From Burkholderiales bacterium UBA6064 (lineage in GTDB: Bacteria > Pseudomonadota > Gammaproteobacteria > Burkholderiales > Burkholderiaceae_B), in assembly GCA_002428895.1 (NCBI GenBank), contig DIYC01000058.1, forward strand, positions 763 through 9,928: a stretch of DNA of 9,166 bases, read 5' to 3'. Both the position numbers and the translations under genes were made by a program. Positions 7,972 through 9,166 of this stretch are shown here, piece by piece. Each line of letters opens with the position of its first letter. The first letter of the stretch is position 1. The notes below the pieces were generated by a model that saw only the letters and a list, made by a program, of their open reading frames with translations, ran no database searches and had not been told where the DNA came from.

Positions 7972-8003
7972 TTCGTTGGCTTTATCACTCCAAAGCCGAC
8001 GAA
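7972..8003 (+). terminator. 12-bp stem-loop after argG, possible transcription terminator
   Basis: TTCGTTGGCTTT (7972-7983) pairs with AAAGCCGACGAA (7992-8003) along all 12 positions, with one G-U pair and an 8-nt loop. It begins 24 nt after the argG stop. There is no T-run directly after it; the first TTTT is at 8017-8020. It may therefore be an RNA 3'-end stabiliser, a weak terminator or a protein-binding palindrome. Position argues for ending the argDFG transcript. Confidence 0.45.
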
Positions 8004-8083
8004 CCATTCAAAACAATTTTAAATGGAACTAAAAAACAAACAACAACCACAGATGGTTTAACGTAACATGTTGCAGCACTCAG

Positions 8084-9166
8084 ATGAATCCCATTCGCAG
8101 TACCTCAGTATACTTAGCATCACCCACTTTAAATAACTCAGATGTAGCCAACACAAAACCAACACCCCAGTTTAATTCAGAAGTTGTTCATGCTCTAGTG
8201 CCCACGTTAGGTCGCTTACTGCCGCATTTGAGCTCTCAGTTACAAACCCATCTTTTAAACATTTTTTTGGCTGTTTCTGATTCAACACATCGCGATTTAA
8301 TCTGCCAAGCTGCTGGCAATACGCCATTAATTAGCGTGATCAACACTGAACCGAACTCAAAGTTACCCCTGGGTCATTTTTTTAACGGGCCTGGAATTGC
8401 CCTTAAAACAATTCTTACCCAACTCAACTCTGAAGAGCAAGCTATTCTCAAAGACCTATTTCGTGTTATTCCAAATAAAACAATCATTCAAATTTTTTCT
8501 TCCGAACAATTCCAATCCTCTAACCCATACCCTCAGCCAGTAGTTCAAAAAACCCCCATTGTATTGGGTCAGTTTGCAGGTCAATGCTATACCGTTACGA
8601 AGAATGAAAACTCGCCTGCTCAACAGTCTAACACCGTCTGCTGGATCAGTCTGAGCCACAGCCAAGCCAACAACCTACGAATTTTTTTACTCGGAGCAGG
8701 CTCACCACACGATCAAACTCCTTTTCAAGGCCTAGCCTGCATACAAACACAAAGCTCCAAACGTTATTTTGTACCTGTTCATCATTTAAATCAAAATTTC
8801 TGGAAACTCGCTAACTGGAGCTATTTACTTCATCAAGCCCGTGGCACACTCATTCACCAAACCATCGACACTCGAAATCAACGCATACAAACAGAATGGC
8901 ATGGAATTCAATTTGGATTTAATGGCACAATGATTAACCAGTCGGTATGTTCTATGATTCAAACATACCCCGATCAAACACAAATCGAATTTCATGAAGT
9001 CACAATTAACAGCCAAGGCGACCCAATCCCAGGCGCTGCATGCACCAAGTTAATCAAAAAGCCAAACGGTCACACGGAACAATGGCTTAAAGCCCCGATT
9101 GATCAAAATGGCATTATTCTGGAACATGTAAACGGTCATTACATTCGAGTCAAACCCGATTCAACC
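8084..9166 (+). CDS. unrecognised protein, 3' end outside window
   Basis: The frame is open from ATG 8084 to the last base, giving 361 residues with no stop; an in-frame TAA at 8030-8032 bounds it upstream. Codon use resembles the neighbours, with many Gln, Asn and Thr residues. I do not recognise the family. Residues 1-30 are polar (MNPIRSTSVYLASPTLNN) with no signal peptide. Residues about 33-125 look helical (VVHALVPTLGRLLPHLSSQL). Residues about 155-300 look like mixed beta sequence with several Trp and Cys. Residues about 304-357 (HEVTINSQGDPIPGAAC, PIDQNGIILEHVNGHYI) have the G-x-P-I-P-G-A plus D-x-N-G pattern of transthyretin-like or carboxypeptidase-regulatory-like beta domains. In known proteins such domains serve as linkers in surface proteins and in secreted effectors; that role here is only a guess. 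The ATG lacks a Shine-Dalgarno sequence, so the start is uncertain, but no earlier in-frame start exists. Confidence 0.7.
   Translation, partial: MNPIRSTSVYLASPTLNNSDVANTKPTPQFNSEVVHALVPTLGRLLPHLSSQLQTHLLNIFLAVSDSTHRDLICQAAGNTPLISVINTEPNSKLPLGHFFNGPGIALKTILTQLNSEEQAILKDLFRVIPNKTIIQIFSSEQFQSSNPYPQPVVQKTPIVLGQFAGQCYTVTKNENSPAQQSNTVCWISLSHSQANNLRIFLLGAGSPHDQTPFQGLACIQTQSSKRYFVPVHHLNQNFWKLANWSYLLHQARGTLIHQTIDTRNQRIQTEWHGIQFGFNGTMINQSVCSMIQTYPDQTQIEFHEVTINSQGDPIPGAACTKLIKKPNGHTEQWLKAPIDQNGIILEHVNGHYIRVKPDST

Noticed and set aside
8068..8136. 22-codon ORF starting at ATG 8068 just before the right-edge gene
   Set aside because: It overlaps the larger frame, has no ribosome binding site and no recognisable peptide feature. 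It is not rich in arginine or any amino acid suggestive of a leader peptide.
8456..9016. Two minus-strand frames of 63-69 codons at the right edge
   Set aside because: They are antisense to the continuous plus-strand frame at 8084-9166 and show no domain or start signal.

Overview
The window looks like a housekeeping stretch of a betaproteobacterial chromosome, probably Burkholderiales-like, with AT-leaning base composition. It is flanked by the ends of two less conserved genes. The assignment rests on established knowledge of gene order: a 5-formyltetrahydrofolate cyclo-ligase divergent from a soluble lytic transglycosylase, followed by an NDUFA9-like atypical SDR, and an argD-argF-argG cluster, are arrangements typical of that class. 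I cannot name a genus from the sequence.

Layout. 1-897 (+) is the C-terminal end of a large repeat-built surface protein with YDG and MBG-type modules. 898-1476 (-) is 5-formyltetrahydrofolate cyclo-ligase, whose stop codon abuts the adhesin stop with no base between. 1489-3480 (+) is a periplasmic Slt-type lytic transglycosylase, divergent from the ligase across 12 bp. 3510-4481 (+) is an NAD(P)-binding atypical SDR. 4482-4597 holds a hairpin plus T-tract overlapping a possible promoter, then a strong Shine-Dalgarno sequence that points to a TTG start for argD. 4598-7947 (+) is argD, argF and argG, with a 4-bp ATGA overlap between argD and argF and a 36-bp gap before argG. 7948-8083 holds a 12-bp stem-loop after argG and no recognisable gene. 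8084-9166 (+) is an unrecognised open reading frame that runs off the window.

How the genes work together. ArgD, ArgF and ArgG supply three steps of arginine synthesis (N-acetylornithine formation, citrulline formation, argininosuccinate formation) and are probably co-transcribed. The transglycosylase acts on peptidoglycan and the ligase returns 5-formyl-THF to the folate pool. Their neighbourhood appears to be conserved packing rather than one pathway.

I found no mobile element, CRISPR array, tRNA, rRNA or defence system. No complete undescribed system is visible. The least explained parts are the truncated ORF at the right edge, the diverged tail of the adhesin, and the structured leader in front of argD.
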